This document shows, piece after piece, positions 13,164 through 28,008 of a DNA stretch of 64,000 bases. This DNA is from Cyanoderma ruficeps (taxonomy: Eukaryota; Chordata; Aves; Passeriformes; Timaliidae), in the NCBI GenBank assembly GCA_008694505.1, contig VZDJ01000006.1, positions 493,557 through 557,556 on the forward strand, in the 5' to 3' direction. A program made the position numbers and the translations under genes. A model generated the notes under the pieces. The model had not been told where the DNA came from and did not search any database. It was given only the letters and a program-made list of their open reading frames with translations. How positions within the stretch are numbered: the first letter of the stretch is position 1; each line of letters starts with the position of its first letter.

Positions 13164-16100
13164 CTCACAATAGAAATGCCTGAACTGTTGTTGCTACACC
13201 TGCTGCCAAGTATTTTCCTAAAGTGAAAAAAATTAAGGATATTAGTAGAAACACTAATAATGTATTAGAAGCTGACTAATTATGAAAACACACCAAGCCC
13301 AAATGTTCTTAATAATTTCAGTGTATATTTAAAGTGAGTATATATCTCGGCAAATAAAACACCCTTATTTTTAACTATTCCATAATAAAAAAAAATCTAC
13401 TATTCCACTCCTGGCTATAACTGAAATAAAATATCTTCATGTATATTATCATATGTACACACTGCTACATTTTGTTTAAACTACCTAAAATAAACAGAGA
13501 TGCAAAAAATTAGGGCTAAAAATCTGACACATAGAAGTTGAAGAAATTAAACAGCGACAAATATTGTTTAGTCACAGCTTCTAAGTAATGCCTCCAAACT
13601 TACTTCATTGTTCAACTATTGTGTAAAAATAGACTAAATAATTTTATTAACTAAAATTGAATAAAATGACTAAATTATTTTCCAGTATACCTTGAAATGA
13701 CCTCTAACATAAAAGAAACAAAATATTTGATAGCATCAAATAAAACTAACCTTAAATATACAGTAGCATATTAAAGAGCAGTACCACTAATAAAAAATTA
13801 TTCCACACAGGATTAGCTATAATCACTATAACAATACAAAAGCACAAAAATTACTTTCTTGCTCACATAGCAGTAATGCAACGCCCTTCCTCTTTAGACA
13901 AATATGACAATGAAACAACAACTTTAACTGCATACAAAGCAAAAAGGTAATTTTCTGGTGTCTTCAATTAAATAAATTCCAACTATTAAGGCCTCTACAC
14001 TATCTTTGGATGATAGTAAAAAAAAAAAAAGAAATAATTCTTGCTTTCTAAAACAACGTGACTTGAAAGCTATATAGAAGTGCTTCTGTTTTTCTTCACA
14101 TTTTAAACTTACAATCCTCTACCACTAGTTTACTACACTTTAAGGTAGTTTTTGTTCATTCAGAAATATTATCTCTTATTCTACTAATGCTTAGTCTCCT
14201 GAGCACCTTTTAATGGTTGTAAAAAAAACCAACTTGTAATTCCAAATGGACTTCATAGATCAAAACATTTTTTCTATGTTTGTTAATCCTTTCAAAATAA
14301 TTCTATCCTTAAACACTTTTTCCAAACTGATCTTACTCAAGTGTCCACAAATCCTGCTCTCTATTTTTTCAGCGACTTTGTCCAAGCATTTATATGCCTT
14401 ACAATCCTGTAATTTCCTGCATCATGCACAGAAACACTAAACTAGAAAAAGCATGCAGAATACTTAATGTTGCATTTCTTTTATGATGCTGGTTCCTTCA
14501 TCTGACTGAAACTTCACCTTGCAACAGACACACTCTTGCCTCCAATGATTTATCTTACTGACTTTTTTAACCTTCTACCACATTTTGACCCTCTTCTTGC
14601 TTAAGTATGTTTCGATGACTATTATGTGGGTTTAATTTTTCTGACTGTACATTTTCTATTCTTTTCAATAATTTGTTTTATTTTGTTTCCTGAAGTTGTG
14701 CAAACTAATAGGTGTGTGGGTATGTTCTGCAGCTAATTTTGGGATTTCTGTCCTTCAATTTTTATTCTGATTTGCAACACATATTATCCCCATTTACTGA
14801 GAGGTGCTCATATTGAAAGCTTTTCACTACAACATTGGTTAAATCTCCCACATGCTCCATAATCAGTTCTTGCATATCACTCACGGTCTATATAACTCAC
14901 TTTAGTTGTATCTCAGTGTGAAATCCTCTCCCACAACTACTGTAGTTCAAGAGTGTATTTCCTGCTCTCCTATCTCTTCCAGAATGTTCCATGCAACCAA
15001 TGACCATAACAATTTTCCTACAAAATGAACACTATTTTTCTTCTGGCTCCCTCATTAAAATATAATTCCCTTAGTGTAAAGAATAAAATCTAATTTCAAA
15101 TCACTAATGCACCACATAAAAAAATCCAACTAATGTTGAAATTTTTAAAAACCCACCATTTTTCCCCTCCTATTTTTTACTGCAACAAAAAGAGATTCAA
15201 TGAAAGCTGCCATACATATAATTTAAAAGCCTTTCTTTACAGAATTATGTAACAAGACTTCAATTAACAGACTACTGGAAATATTCACCCAGTACTACTA
15301 GGTTTAGAAACAGCAATCTATATCAGATTGTCTTGTATTTCATATCAACAAATGTAAAATAAATATATAATAAATGTAAAATGTTTCTAAAATATAAAAC
15401 AAACACGTAATAAACATAAATAAATACATTCTTCTGAAATATATGTCCTTTAAGCACCTTTCCTCTTCTGCCCTTTTTTGCACAGTTCATTCACTTTTGC
15501 GCTTCATGAAAACTCTTTTCAAAACAACCCTAGCATTCAAAAAGGTTTGCTATTCTAAATTTGCTATGGAACTGCATATTTAGGTGTATTTAGATGTATT
15601 TAGGATATGAAACTTAGATTTATAAAACCCCACTTCTACTTTAAAAATAGATTGTCCTCCCCTGCCCTGAAGTCACATGCAATTAGTACATAGTGCAATT
15701 CTTGCTCATAAACTACAACTTTCTATGCTTCCACAAAATTGCTAGATATCAAGGTTAAAGATAACTTCCCCTTCAAATGCAGATAAACACAAATCTAAAC
15801 TCTTGAAACAGCTTTATACTCATGGGAAGAAAAGTGTTTCTTCTGTAAATATGAAGTCCAAACCAGAAAAAAATGTTACATTCATACTTCAGAACTCCAA
15901 ATAAATAAGTAAATGTACTCATTATTAATGTACTTCTTTAAACTTGTTTCCAAAACGTTATTGCAACATCATGACTGCAGTATCTCTGAATTTTTATTTT
16001 TAGTAAATGAAATATTCTAACTTCAAATTTAAAAGTAAAAGACTCACTTATAGACATATGTGAGAACAGAAAACATGCAGTAAGAATTATAAACCCCACA

Positions 16101-18879
16101 TCTTCCTTAAAAATTAGTTTCTGATTAAAAATCTATATCCATTCTTATTAATACTACCAAAGTCTTCAAACTAAAAATGTTACTTACCAGATCTATTTTT
16201 GTTGTATGAACAGTCCAAGATAAGCATATAACAAAAAAACTACACTTCCTATTTATTAGCCATTGATATAGATTAAGACTGATGCAGTTCTAAAATGTCA
16301 GCAGCAGGGAGAAAAGAAAAAAGCTACAAATTTCTTTGTCAATTTACAAAAAAATACATATTTTTAATACTCTTTTTTTTAATTATTTTTCTTTTTTTTT
16401 GTTTTGTTTTTGGACACAACTGAATGTCCGCTTGGACATATTCCATACTGCACAACAGGTATGTTGAGATATTTTTGGAGCACCCAAAGACACTGCACTA
16501 TTCATTTATGGTCTTGTTTCCCTTTAAGAGAGGAAATCCATAGATCTCTAGTGCAGATGCCATAGCTATCCAAGAAAGGGAAATGCTTTCAAATTCATGG
16601 TCAGGATATCATATTTCCTGGTACCCTTGAGTTTAATAAAAGACAAATGAAGTTTCAAAAATAATACTTATAACTGACAATATCTATTATTAGAAACATT
16701 AAATAAACAAAACCAGGTATTCTGAATATAAACAGACGGTACTGGGGGTGGCAGGGGGTGTAGGCTGTTTGTTGTTTTCTTGCTTTTTGTATTAGACAAT
16801 GACAATGAAACACAGCCTGTTTCATCTCTTGCTGACAGTACACCTAAATACAAACAGACACAATCTGGAACCCAGTTAGCTTAATGGAACCACAACCAGC
16901 AGACAGAGGGACTCCATGCCCATAAACATCCTACTGGCTTTTAGCCCAGAAAAATCCACCACATGACCCGAAACAGAAGAAAAATCCTAGCAAAAGATAG
17001 CTAAGGTAAAATTAGGGATGGAAGTTTACCGTAAAATATCAACATTTACAAAGATTTTTAAAGACCACAACAAGCATCTTCTACACACTGATAATAGGAA
17101 ATAAGCACATTGAATCAAGTACACAGTCAAAAACTCAAGCTGTATCCTTATTCTTCTAACAATCTTGAGATTTGGAATAGCCAAATTCAATTTCTCTTCA
17201 CATCAGGTTTAAATATGCAATGCAGAAATGATACTTGTGACTTTGTGGAGAGCATCATAAAGAAAAATATAAAAAATACTTGCAAGACACTGATAGCTGT
17301 TGCATGTTTTCTCAATTCCTTGTTTTTCTGCTAACAGGAAAGATTATGATTGTTATGGCATCTTTCCCAAACAGAGAAAATTACAAATATGCAAACCAAA
17401 ACTCCTAGATTTCTACATTCAGATTGCTTGAATTCTACCAAAAGAAGAGACATTTACTCCAGAGAGAAACATTTTTATCCAAATCCAAATGTGTATCTTA
17501 TTCAAGGCAGATAAAAAATTGTAGCCTGTCTTTATTTTCTAGCAACCCAAGAATGAAGAAATTTTTCTTGTTGACATCCAAATTTCAGTAACTTAAAACA
17601 ATTTCCAAGCTTCCTATTTTTACCACAGTTTCATTTCTTCCCTACAGAACAAAAATCTTACATTTGCAGCTTTGAACTGCAACTGACTGAACTACTCAAT
17701 GTTGAGCAGCTGCTCCTCCTTAAAAAATAGAGCAGAACAAAGAAAACTGGGGGAGATATACAATGTACAGTCACATGTGAAGGACCTCAGTTCTTCCCAT
17801 ATTTTTCAAAATGGTATAGAAATAATAAATAATAACAGATATTTAAGCTCAACTCCATAATGACAGTATCATCTCCAAGGGAAACTAAAAAAAAAACTAA
17901 GCATTGAGAAAAGATTTGATTCATTAGTCTGACTGAGGTTCTAAATTTAACTGAAGACATTTAATCTTTTTTAACCCTCAAAATCTAATGATTCTGTTCT
18001 TCAGGAGGAAAATTTGAATTACCAAATAGGTCAAAATTATATTTCTTCCTTTTAAAAGAACGTATCTATTGTCTTCAAGCTTCACAGAAAAGTGACTTTC
18101 ATAAGTCCACCAATAATGAACCGGCTTTCTGAGAATTAAACACATTTGTTTCTGCCATGGAATTGGTCTTGTTTCTTTTTCATGCAATCCTTAGTTACCT
18201 TAGTCACAGAATGAGGAAGAAATGATAGGACAATATTAAAAGGCAGAACAGCAGGTGCAATTCTGAAAATGTTGGTTCCTACAGGTATGCAATCTCAGAC
18301 TCTGAAGTCATAGTGAAAATAAAAGGCTACGGCCACATCTGTAGGCAGGCTGGTGGCAAAGGGTGCCCAGGGCGGTGGTAAAAAAAATATCATTTGATTG
18401 AGTACCACCACAAGGAAAGAGGAGACCTGGTTTACATTGACCTAACATGCTAGACCATTTCTCAAGCAAAGGCTACCTTCTGCTCCTCAAAATCTACTAA
18501 ATATTTTCTGCAGTTAAGTCTAACCTCAGCAGTGCATCCCATAAATATTCTATGCAGCAGCTGTACATTTTGAAATTTTACAAAGATGTGGTGCACTGAC
18601 TTTGGCTGCTACCAGATGTCTGCACAGCCACTCTATTTCCTTCTCCTCAATAGGACAGAGAGAGAAAATAAGGTGGAAATGCTTGTGGGTCAAGATAAAG
18701 ACAACCTGAATAACAATGAAAAAGTCACCATGAAAGCAAAGCAAAAAGAGGAGTTAATTTCAGTAATTCTATTGTCTAGCAACACCCAGAAATATTTTAG
18801 AGCCACAGTATGTATAGAAGTTGCTGGGGAAGACAAACTCTCTAACTACAAATCCCCAGCAGTCTCCCTATTACCTACC
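13164..18879. other. Intronic sequence without recognised features
   Basis: Strongly AT-rich unique sequence. A consensus donor (CTG|GTAAGTAAC, minus strand, about 16183-16196) stands alone, without a convincing acceptor or open segment upstream. Confidence 0.65.
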
Positions 18880-19082
18880 CTCATCTTTATCACTGAGGAT
18901 GTGGTATGGAAAAATCCTTTTGGTCAGTTTTGCCACCTGTCCCAACTCTGTCCTCTCCTAACTTCTGATCCACACTCAGCTTACAGATCTCTGGGAAGGA
19001 AACCCTTGACCCTGCACAAGCATTTCTCCAACAGCAGCCAAAATACTGGTGGTGTTACTAACATTGTTCACTCATAAATGCA
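18880..19082 (-). mobile_element. Endogenous retrovirus LTR fragment (family A), U3 only
   Basis: The plus strand reads CCTTTTGGTCAGTTTTGCCA, CCTGTCCCAACTCTGTCC and ACTAACATTGTTCACTC, the antisense of family A U3. It is cut on the right by a CR1 insertion or junction at about 19083. It accounts for most of the second half of a 163-codon plus-strand open frame (18586-19077), which I do not consider a gene. Confidence 0.72.
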
Positions 19083-19965
19083 AAGCTCAGTCCGATATCG
19101 GCTGCCATGAAGAGTTACCTTGGAGGCCTGTGCCTAATGTTCCCCGGCTATCAATACTGGGTCCAGTCATCAATAACATGGATGAAGGGACTGAGTGTAC
19201 CCACAGCAAGTCTGCTGATGATACAAAGCTGAGAGGAGTGGCTGATGCCCCAGAGAGCTGTGCTGCTGTTCAGAGAAACCTGGTGAGAGAAACCCAGTGA
19301 AGTTCAGCTAAGGCAGACACAAGCTCCTGCACCAGGGGAGGAAAAACCCCAGGCACCAGTACAGGTGAGGGGTTGGCCTGCTGGAAAGCAGTTCTGATGA
19401 GAATTTGGGGGTCCTAGTGGACAACAAGCTGACCGTGAGTGCCCTGGGGCCAAGAAGGGAATCTGGGGTGCCATAGGAAGAGTGCTGCCAGCAGGACAAG
19501 GAAGGGGATCCTGCCCATATACTCAGCCCTGGTAAGGCACATCTGGAGGAGTGCTGTGTCCAGTTCTGGACTCTCCAGTTCAAGAAACACAAGTAGGTAC
19601 TGAAGAAGGTCGAGCAGAGGTTACAAAGACCATGAGGGGACTGGAGGAAAGGATATCCTAACTGCACGTACAGAGGATGAGGCCAGACTCTTCACTTGCA
19701 CTCTGGACAAGATCAAGGGGCAACAGGCACAAACTGAAACACAGCAAGTTCAATACGAATAGGAGGAAAATATTCTTTACTTTGAGGGTGCCAGAGCATT
19801 GAAACAGGCTGCCCAGAGATGTTGGGGAGTCCCTGTGTCTGGAAAACCCAGCTCAGTGAGATCCTGTGCAACCTGTCCTAGGTGAACCTGCTTTAGGAAG
19901 CAGGGCAGACTATTTTCTTCCTGAGGTCCCTTCCAATCTCAACCATTCCGTAATTCCGTATGAAA
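19083..19965 (+). mobile_element. CR1 LINE, partial reverse transcriptase plus 3' region
   Basis: The 5' part encodes a decayed CR1 reverse-transcriptase segment ([28 protein letters not shown]). It continues through the CR1 3' region (GGTGCCAGAGCATTGAAACA, CTGCCCAGAGATGTTG) to an end at CATTCCGTAATTCCGTA, a mutated form of the terminal octamer repeat. It abuts an LTR fragment of opposite orientation on its left. Confidence 0.92.
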
Positions 19966-22900
19966 ATGCCTACTGACATTTCAGTTTCCATACTTTTCTT
20001 TAAGCCTTAAAATTTAACCTATGTTTCTACTACAATCTGAAAATATTCAGCATTCTTATGAAATGAAATGTTATTTAGCATTGATAATTCCTACAAAAAG
20101 CATTGCTGCAATGTCTTTTATAGTCCTGAAATAAAAATTTAGGTCCTCCATATCTATTACTCTTCTATGACTTAAACTTCTGCAGTATTTGTAATGATTA
20201 ATTTCAGGGGTTTTCCTGATATTTATCTGCTTAGCAGAGGTTAAGGTAATAAATGGTACAATTGATCTGGAACCTTTGACAGCTTGTCACTCAACTGTCA
20301 CAGTTTTCTGATTTGTGTCAAAATTTGTTTTGCTCAAACCCTGACAGATGACAAGAGGGTTTGAAGAGTTATGTCTATGGCAAAATGAAGCTCTAATAGG
20401 GAAAATACATACTTTTGAACCATTACAGCAAATATTGGTAAGTGTGATAATACTGAACATTATACCTGTTGCCACAGGTAATTCAAAGCACACAGTTCAG
20501 TAATGCTTGTCACACGTTTTTATCTCATGAAGTACCATCATCAATTTATCATCATCATAATCGTATCTTCAGCTATACCCCTTGACAAAGAAATGTCCTG
20601 CATTTCTGGAAGACCCTATTAAATCTGAGTTCTTCTCCTGGACTGGGACATTCCCTCATGTTCTTACATGTATGAATTTAAAAGCAATTTTCTATCTAGG
20701 GCATTGCTTTGGAACCACAAACATCAAATACATTTAAGCTGATGTGGAACCTCACTGCCAAAAACAGCTAGGGAGAACAACTCAAGAAGTGTAATTAAGG
20801 TATCCATGTATGCACTCTCTGAAGTCTATTCCCTTTATGACATTTTCTAAAGAGGAAACAGCTCTTTCTTAGTATAGTTGTGCTTATAAAACTTAATGCT
20901 GAAAGTGGAAAAAATAACTGAAATAATGACACCCCATTTCTGGGACATATATTTCTGCCTCTAGAAAATTAAGGGCTTTTTTCCTCAAGAATTAAAACAG
21001 GAAGATTAGAGAGTAATACACACCAAATCATTTGTTTCTAAATATTCTGAGACAAACAAGTATTTCAAATTTTTAAAATTTTTACACAGCAAATAGGATT
21101 TATCTCAATGATTTATCTGATAGTCTATTGTTTGATGCAATCCTAATCTTAAGTGAAGACAAGAAGATAAGGACATTCAATCCATTGTCTTAGACTATTA
21201 TTTTTCTAAAAAACTCCAAATTCATACACCTTTGTCACAAAATAACATAATTTGTCATTCTGATAGTAAGTCAGATCATATTACTACTTTAAAACGCCTA
21301 GTAAACCTTCAGTTAAAACCTGCTGCAACACTGAACCAAGATCTAATCTATTTCCCCCTAAACTGACACAAAAATAAAACAGTTCTTTTTCTCTACAACA
21401 GCAACTATCACCTCTTTGCGAAGCATTCAATCCCACAAAATGCTCCTGGCATGAATATGAAATAAAAACTGAATGAAAACCTCGATTCCTTCCTGGACCT
21501 ATTTATGAACCACAGAATCCCAGTGCATTAACAATATACAATTGTTGGCTCTTGGTGCTTTTATGATGGCAACATTTCCTTATTTTATTGAAGATCATCT
21601 GAAAAAAAGACTTCTCCTGAATATTAATAAGCTGGGACACATTCATCTTTTTCTGGTTTTCATTATCCTCCCTTTAGAATACTAAATCATTAAAATCACA
21701 AAGAGAAAAAAACACCACTCCTTAAGACAGAATAGGTTGGAAAACTTAAAATGTTTATCCCCATTCTTGAGCAGCAGACTTTTCCTCCTTTCTTTCTCAA
21801 ATTGCTAAAGAAGTGAAGCTGAAAATTCTCTCCTGATTGCTTCCAACCCTGGGTCACCCTGACGAGACTTAACCCTCTCCCCACCTCCTCCCTAGTTCAA
21901 CAGTAATATTTTTAAATTAGTCAGTTACTATTTGTGAAGCATCAACAACTGCAAGTGAACAGGAGAGGAGAACATTCTGCCTTCAGAAAAGCATATGAAC
22001 AGGGGAGCAAATAGTAAAATACTATTGGTCATAATTTGAAAACTAAGTGAAAAGAAAATATCATCTAAATTTTCACGAATATAAGCAATGTCTGTAAAAT
22101 GAAAATGAATTAATAAAATAAAGTTCCAAAATAAAAACGGGAAAATACTACCTTTTCATTTAAATCCTTTATCACATTCAATAAGGCTAAGAAAGCTTAC
22201 ATGCACAGTGTTAAACCAGGTTTCCCTAATTTTTGACCAGTCAACTTTGCCACTAAAGAAAGGATTTGCTCATAAACACATCACACATTCGAGGTGTGCC
22301 ATCATTTCAAGCATTACCGCAATAGTGTAAAGAATCCTACCTTGTTATTGCCAACTCTACACAGAGTAAGTATGTTGTAGACCAGTAAAATAACCAGTAT
22401 CACCTACCACTCTTACCTCACACAAAAATAACAGCTTGGTTTTTCAGGTGCACAACTTCCCTACACCATTTTAAAGGTATTCATAGCCATGCCTGTCTGA
22501 TCTTTCCAAGAGTATGAGAAAGTGAAATGTGAAAGGATTCTTCATTCATGCTGCCAAATAATCACTGACAGATAACTGAAGTTTTTTCTCTCAACACTAT
22601 ACATAATTACATTGTCATTTTTTGAAGCAGGTTAAAAACTTAAATGCACGTAATATTTTAAAAAGCAAAGCTTGTTGAAGAATTTTTTCCTATCTGCTCC
22701 ATGTGTTTACTGTGGTAGACTTGTAAGTATTACATATTCTTTCATCTCTGCTTCAAATACTTCCTTGTTGTATCCAGCATGTTTAATTAAAAACATGTGC
22801 GCCGCTTAATGCAAATTTTACCATGGCACCTTCTGCCATAGAGCAGAAGTCACACACATGGTAATTATTTGCAAAACTCGAAGAAATTACCCAACTTTTA

Positions 22901-25567
22901 TTTTAAGGAAAACAACAAAAGAGATATATTGACACAGAAAATTTTAGAAACATCATTAGAAATGCTCTTCAGGAAATATTTCTTAATTCTAAGATTTTCA
23001 CTGTGAATGTTTATTTGACATAGTACTTTCTTTTCTCTTTCACCCTCCAAATCTTACTGAAAACGGCAGCTAACCATTTGAACCATACACTGTCAGCCTT
23101 CACTCTTGCTTGGCAACCATGACTTTAAGGCCACCAGAATTTTAGCTATAGAGCATAAATGTATTAATGAACTTCTTGCAGATGACTTACAAGAAAAATA
23201 TGATTTCAATCGTACAACCAGTGTTTTGGTGGCATGATTCCAAGTCCCTGCCATGATTCTGCTGCAGTTACAGTCAGTTCTGTGCTTACAAGGATGGGAC
23301 TCATGTATGCAATCCCCTGGTTGTAAAAGACATAAGCAGAGGTAAATGAATCCCTAGAATAGAAATGTGTTTATTAATCTTTAAAATATCACATTAATTA
23401 CAGATACTCTCCACCAAAGTGTTGGAAGAATATGCTTTGAGAAGACAAAAGAAGATTTAATACTTGTGGGTCTGAGAATCTGAGACATCAGAAAATGTCT
23501 GGGTTTCATGAAGCTTTTCATTGTTTAATACCGATGCACTTCAAGAGGATTGACTACTACATATTTATAGAACATTTTAGAAATGCAGAGAATTATCTAG
23601 GAGCTAGGTATTATAATTCAAAGCTTTCTGGCCAATAAGCTGAAGACAAGACATTGTCCTTTTTAAAAAAATTAGATGCATTATAAAAAAGATTTTTATA
23701 ATAAATTACCGGACTTCAGTTCCTGGAAGGAAGATCTTAATTTTTTTTCATTCCTATAAAGATTTTTTATTAGGTTTTTCTTACATAAAATAGTATATTT
23801 AAAGAGACACACTTTGTAGACTTTGGCTTTAGAGTAAACTAAACTTGATAAAAATAATTTTTTTAACCACTTCTCAAAGTGCATCAGGGGAACAACATCA
23901 AATAAATCTCAGCTGACCAAAGCTACTGAGATTTACTCACAAAATGACAGCTTTATCTATATACAAAATAAAAGAGTAATGAACAATGTAATAGTTTCCT
24001 TTAAGATCAGAGTATCAACCATTAGAGTAGATTAAGAATTCCTGTATCTATCCCAACAGCACAAAAATAATTGCCTCCCATAAGAATTTTATAACCACGC
24101 ACATTCCCCATCCACAGAACTGAGCTTAACAATTTCCTCAAACTCTAGTAGAAGCACCTACTCACATAATTTGCCTTTGACTTTTCCTTTGTCAGATACT
24201 TAAAAATACAGTAAAATAATCAAATACATTCTAATTTTCAATTCCACCAAGCTGCAATTAAGGCTTCTATTATTTTCACGTTTAAAAACTGTATATTTAA
24301 GAGCACCTGAGTCCCCTATAATTTCTTCTCATGTCAATGTCCTTACAAAGCAGACTGCCAGCCACAAATACCATAAATTTTCCAGCACCCATCCTTTCTA
24401 ACATTCAGCTGGTTTGCTTAAGTTACCACCACCTATTCCTGTATTTGAAATGAAAACCTTGGAAAAAAAGAGTGGTTCGGTCAGAAAAACAATTGGGGAA
24501 GGTGGGAGGGAGTGGGCAGGGAGGGACAGAGTAGGAGGGAGTGTCTAATAGTATTGTTATCTTCATTAATAGCATGATCTGTCCACAGATAAACTACCAC
24601 TGCCCACATCTCAGAGACTTCAGATGACTTTCATAAAAGGCTTCCTTATTAAAGAATACCTCTCGCTTCATTGTAAATTATACTTGTTACATAAGCACTT
24701 TCGGGTTTCGCAGGGTTTTTTGTTGTCTGTTTCTTGAATTTGCTATTACTACAAAAGATTATTCTTCCTTTTCTGGCACCTGCACATATACAAAGATAGC
24801 ACAAAGAATCAACCATTTCATCTGTCAGAACTGTCATTCCTCCCACCATGAATATAGTAAATTAGCAACATAATTAATTTATGTATAAGAAACCAGATAC
24901 TGCCCCTATAAAAAGCTTCATTTACTGAAAACAATATAATCAACTACCAGTTGACTATATGAAGGAGGAGCTTTCAGAGTTCCTCATCTGTTTAGTCATT
25001 TCATGCTCTTTACAATCATATCTTCTACAAAATATTTACATTCTCCCATCTTAGTGATCCATTGAAAATATCAATATCCCTTGCTCACTAGCCTTAAAAT
25101 TACACAAGAAAATTCACATCCATTTGTCTTTGTTTTAAACAGACCTCCCCTGAACTACCAGAATAATTATTCAGACATAATTCCTTGACTACAGTACAAT
25201 CAGAACATGAACTGACAATCATATTCTTACAATTTCCAAATACCTTCTTTCACTCTATTTATCCCTAATTATTTCTTTAAATATTTCTTAATATAATTAG
25301 GTACATATAAGTATGGATTAATATTTGAAAGCACATAAAATTCTTAGTCTAGTTTCTTATTCTTGCTAATAATTATTAAATCATTGAAATGCAAAGTTCT
25401 CACCCCTTACACATAAAGCCTGGAAGAAATAAAAATCATGCTTTGGTTTTCAAAATTATTTCCTATTTTTAGAACATAACTCAATTTATCAAGTACTATA
25501 GACTCATTGTAATTTATCCACCTTCACCAGTGAGACAAAGTACTAAAACACAACAGATGAATGGATA
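19966..25567. other. Intronic sequence, mostly featureless
   Basis: Apart from the G-rich motif at 24504-24525, only AT-rich unique sequence is visible here. Confidence 0.65.
24504..24525 (+). other. G-quadruplex motif, five G3 tracts
   Basis: Five GGG runs with loops of 1, 3, 2 and 1 bases lie on the plus strand, the template strand for FBXL17. Further G-rich sequence follows to about 24542. Confidence 0.8.
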
Positions 25568-25805
25568 TTCCAAGTATCTGCCTCACTGGAATGAGTAACA
25601 GGCTGGGCTCACAAGAGAACAACAGCAAGATAGAAGCCAGGCACTGGAGTAGGTTGCCTGGAGTGGATGTGGAATCTCCATCATTGCAATACCCAAAACT
25701 CACCTGAAAAACCTGCCTTGACCAGGAGACTGGACTACGTAACTTCTGGAGGTCAGAGCACTGGGTAACTTCTGGAGGGGCACCCTAATGTGTACGATTT
25801 TATGA
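25568..25805 (+). mobile_element. CR1 LINE 3' fragment
   Basis: The blocks CACTGGAGTAGGTTGCCTGG and GTGGAATCTCCATCATTG, then GACTGGACTACGTAACTTCT, match the CR1 3' end. It finishes near a GATTTTATGA-like terminus. It looks old and diverged, with a small local duplication of the CTTCTGGAGG block. Confidence 0.8.
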
Positions 25806-28008
25806 CAAATAATTCTAGGACTTGTATGAGCAGGTGCTTTTCCCTTACTGTTACTGACTGAGGAACACTTTACCATACACTTCAACAGCTATTCTGACTT
25901 TCAGCTAAATGAATATATTTTCAAGGCTAAAACAGGGGCAATTCACACAGTTCTTCCATAAGGAACAAGCCTCAGTTTCAAAGGAGACTGAGAATACTCC
26001 TCAAACAGTGCATGAGGTAGCTCTTAGCTAATGTTGAGTCAGTTGGGAAATCAATGCACAAAGGAGTTAGTTGATTTACACAAGACTTCAAGAAAAGCTT
26101 GTTTAATTTGGAAAAATTCGGTATTACAGTATCTAGAAAAGCAGACAGAAAGAACAGACCCATCCTTGGCCTCAACATTCTACAGGATTTTAGCCAGGTT
26201 TTACTGACAACGTGAAAAAAAAAATCACTTCCACTTCAAAGTTAAATATATTTATTGACCACTTCTCTTCAGTATTAAACTTGTCTCAAGCACATGACTG
26301 CCTGATATAAATTGCAAAATACTATTTTGATATGTTAGGTAGTATTTGAAAATTTTAATGATGCTTTAGGATGCTTTTACATCTTTCAAATGATGCGTAC
26401 ACAAAGGCAGCACGAAAATAAAAAAAAAAATTAAAATTCAAACTCTTAGCATACAAGCTGGTGTGCAACAACAAGCATTCTTAATTAATGAGCACAAAAT
26501 GAGCTCTATTTTTCCAGCAAAGTGCTCATTTTCCTTTTATCAAGAGCCACATGTATTCACAAATCAAGGGAACAGAATAAGCTCATTTCAAGGTCAACAT
26601 GATGCATGCTTAAATTTTGTTAGTTGTAAATATAATATTACTATCAAAAGCTGACAAAGTCATACATCATTATGTACACTCTGACAAGGTCCCTGATATC
26701 AATTCAGAATGACAGATAGATTAATCACATTCTCGTTTTACAAATTGCATTGAAAAATGTGACTCATAAGTACACAATTCAAGAGCTCAGCCATCTACAT
26801 CAGATAATGAAGATTCAAAGACCTCTTTTCATCAGTGTCATTTGATTAGTCCCTCTTCAAAAACGAGCCTTTTTCTTGTGATGAGGTGCTTTCTTTTACG
26901 TACTTTTTTCTTTTTCTCCAGATTTATTATTATCCATATACTGAGATAAAAACAGTGAACAGCAAGGTGGCAATATATTTTGTTTTGTTTGCGATACAGA
27001 GCAAATGAAGCTACTCTCTTACAGCACTACGTGGATCATGCAGTGTAACACTGCTCCTGAACAAATTTTTTAAAAAGGACTTGCTCAAACAAAACATTCA
27101 ATTTTCAAAAACAAGTTATGAAATAACCATGTAAGAATTTATTTTATTTTGTATGGACTGACCTGTAGTATTAATTAGTTCATTTTACCTACATTGAGGC
27201 ACTTTTATCTAAACGAAAGTAAACAGATTTTAAGTAACCTTCACAAAAATAATGAACCTAAAGGGAGATGCTACCTCCACTACAAAACAAAAAAGAAAGG
27301 AAGACCTAAAAAAAGGCACTTAAATATTCACAGCAGCAAGTTGGTCTATCCTATCACAGAAAAAAACAATTTCGTATTACATAAACAAGAAAGAGAAATG
27401 GTGCAAATAACAGTCTTCCACTGCTAATGATCCCAAGATATATGAAACCACACAAGGTATTATGACACTATTTCTCTCATTAAGACACCTTAACCATTCT
27501 TCTCAACAATTATGTTGCTAACTAATGAGCATACTAAATGTTTTGCAGCTATTAAAATTTTACATTATATACTTTAGCACAAACAGCTGACTTTTAATAC
27601 ACAGCTACCAAGCTTCAAAACCTCAAACTGTTTGCTTATTACCCCTCAAGATTATTTTTGTACCTTAGGAGACAGAAAATGTTTTGATATTCTTTCCATT
27701 GGTACCTGATATTATATATATTAATTTTCAATGCTTCACAAATCCTACTATATAAATTAATATATTATTAAAGAATGAACTTTACATAAGTAAACTCTGT
27801 GACAACAATGTATGCTGACAGTCAGTAGAAAACGACCTCTAAAATTCCAGAGTCAAACAATGACACTGTTTTACAGAGCCACAGCATTGTAATAACAGGC
27901 TAACTACTATTACTTTTATTTTAAAGGATTTCATTTATTATATATTAAATTTCAATTTCAAATAACAACCATATAATGGTTAATCACAAACAAATGTCAG
28001 GAACAGAA
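25806..28008. other. Intronic sequence without recognised features
   Basis: AT-rich unique sequence up to the CpG-rich LTR. The composition changes abruptly at about 28005. Confidence 0.65.

Noticed and set aside
16183..16245. Isolated strong donor (CTG|GTAAGTAAC) on the minus strand as a possible exon end
   Set aside because: No convincing acceptor or open segment lies directly upstream, so it is most likely a chance or decoy splice site.
18586..19077. 163-codon plus-strand open frame
   Set aside because: Its second half is antisense LTR sequence and the first half has no recognisable protein similarity or splice structure.
22405..22445. Second possible fused splice site (GAG|GTAAGA, minus strand)
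   Set aside because: The upstream pyrimidine tract is short and purine-interrupted, so it is much weaker than the site at 38202.
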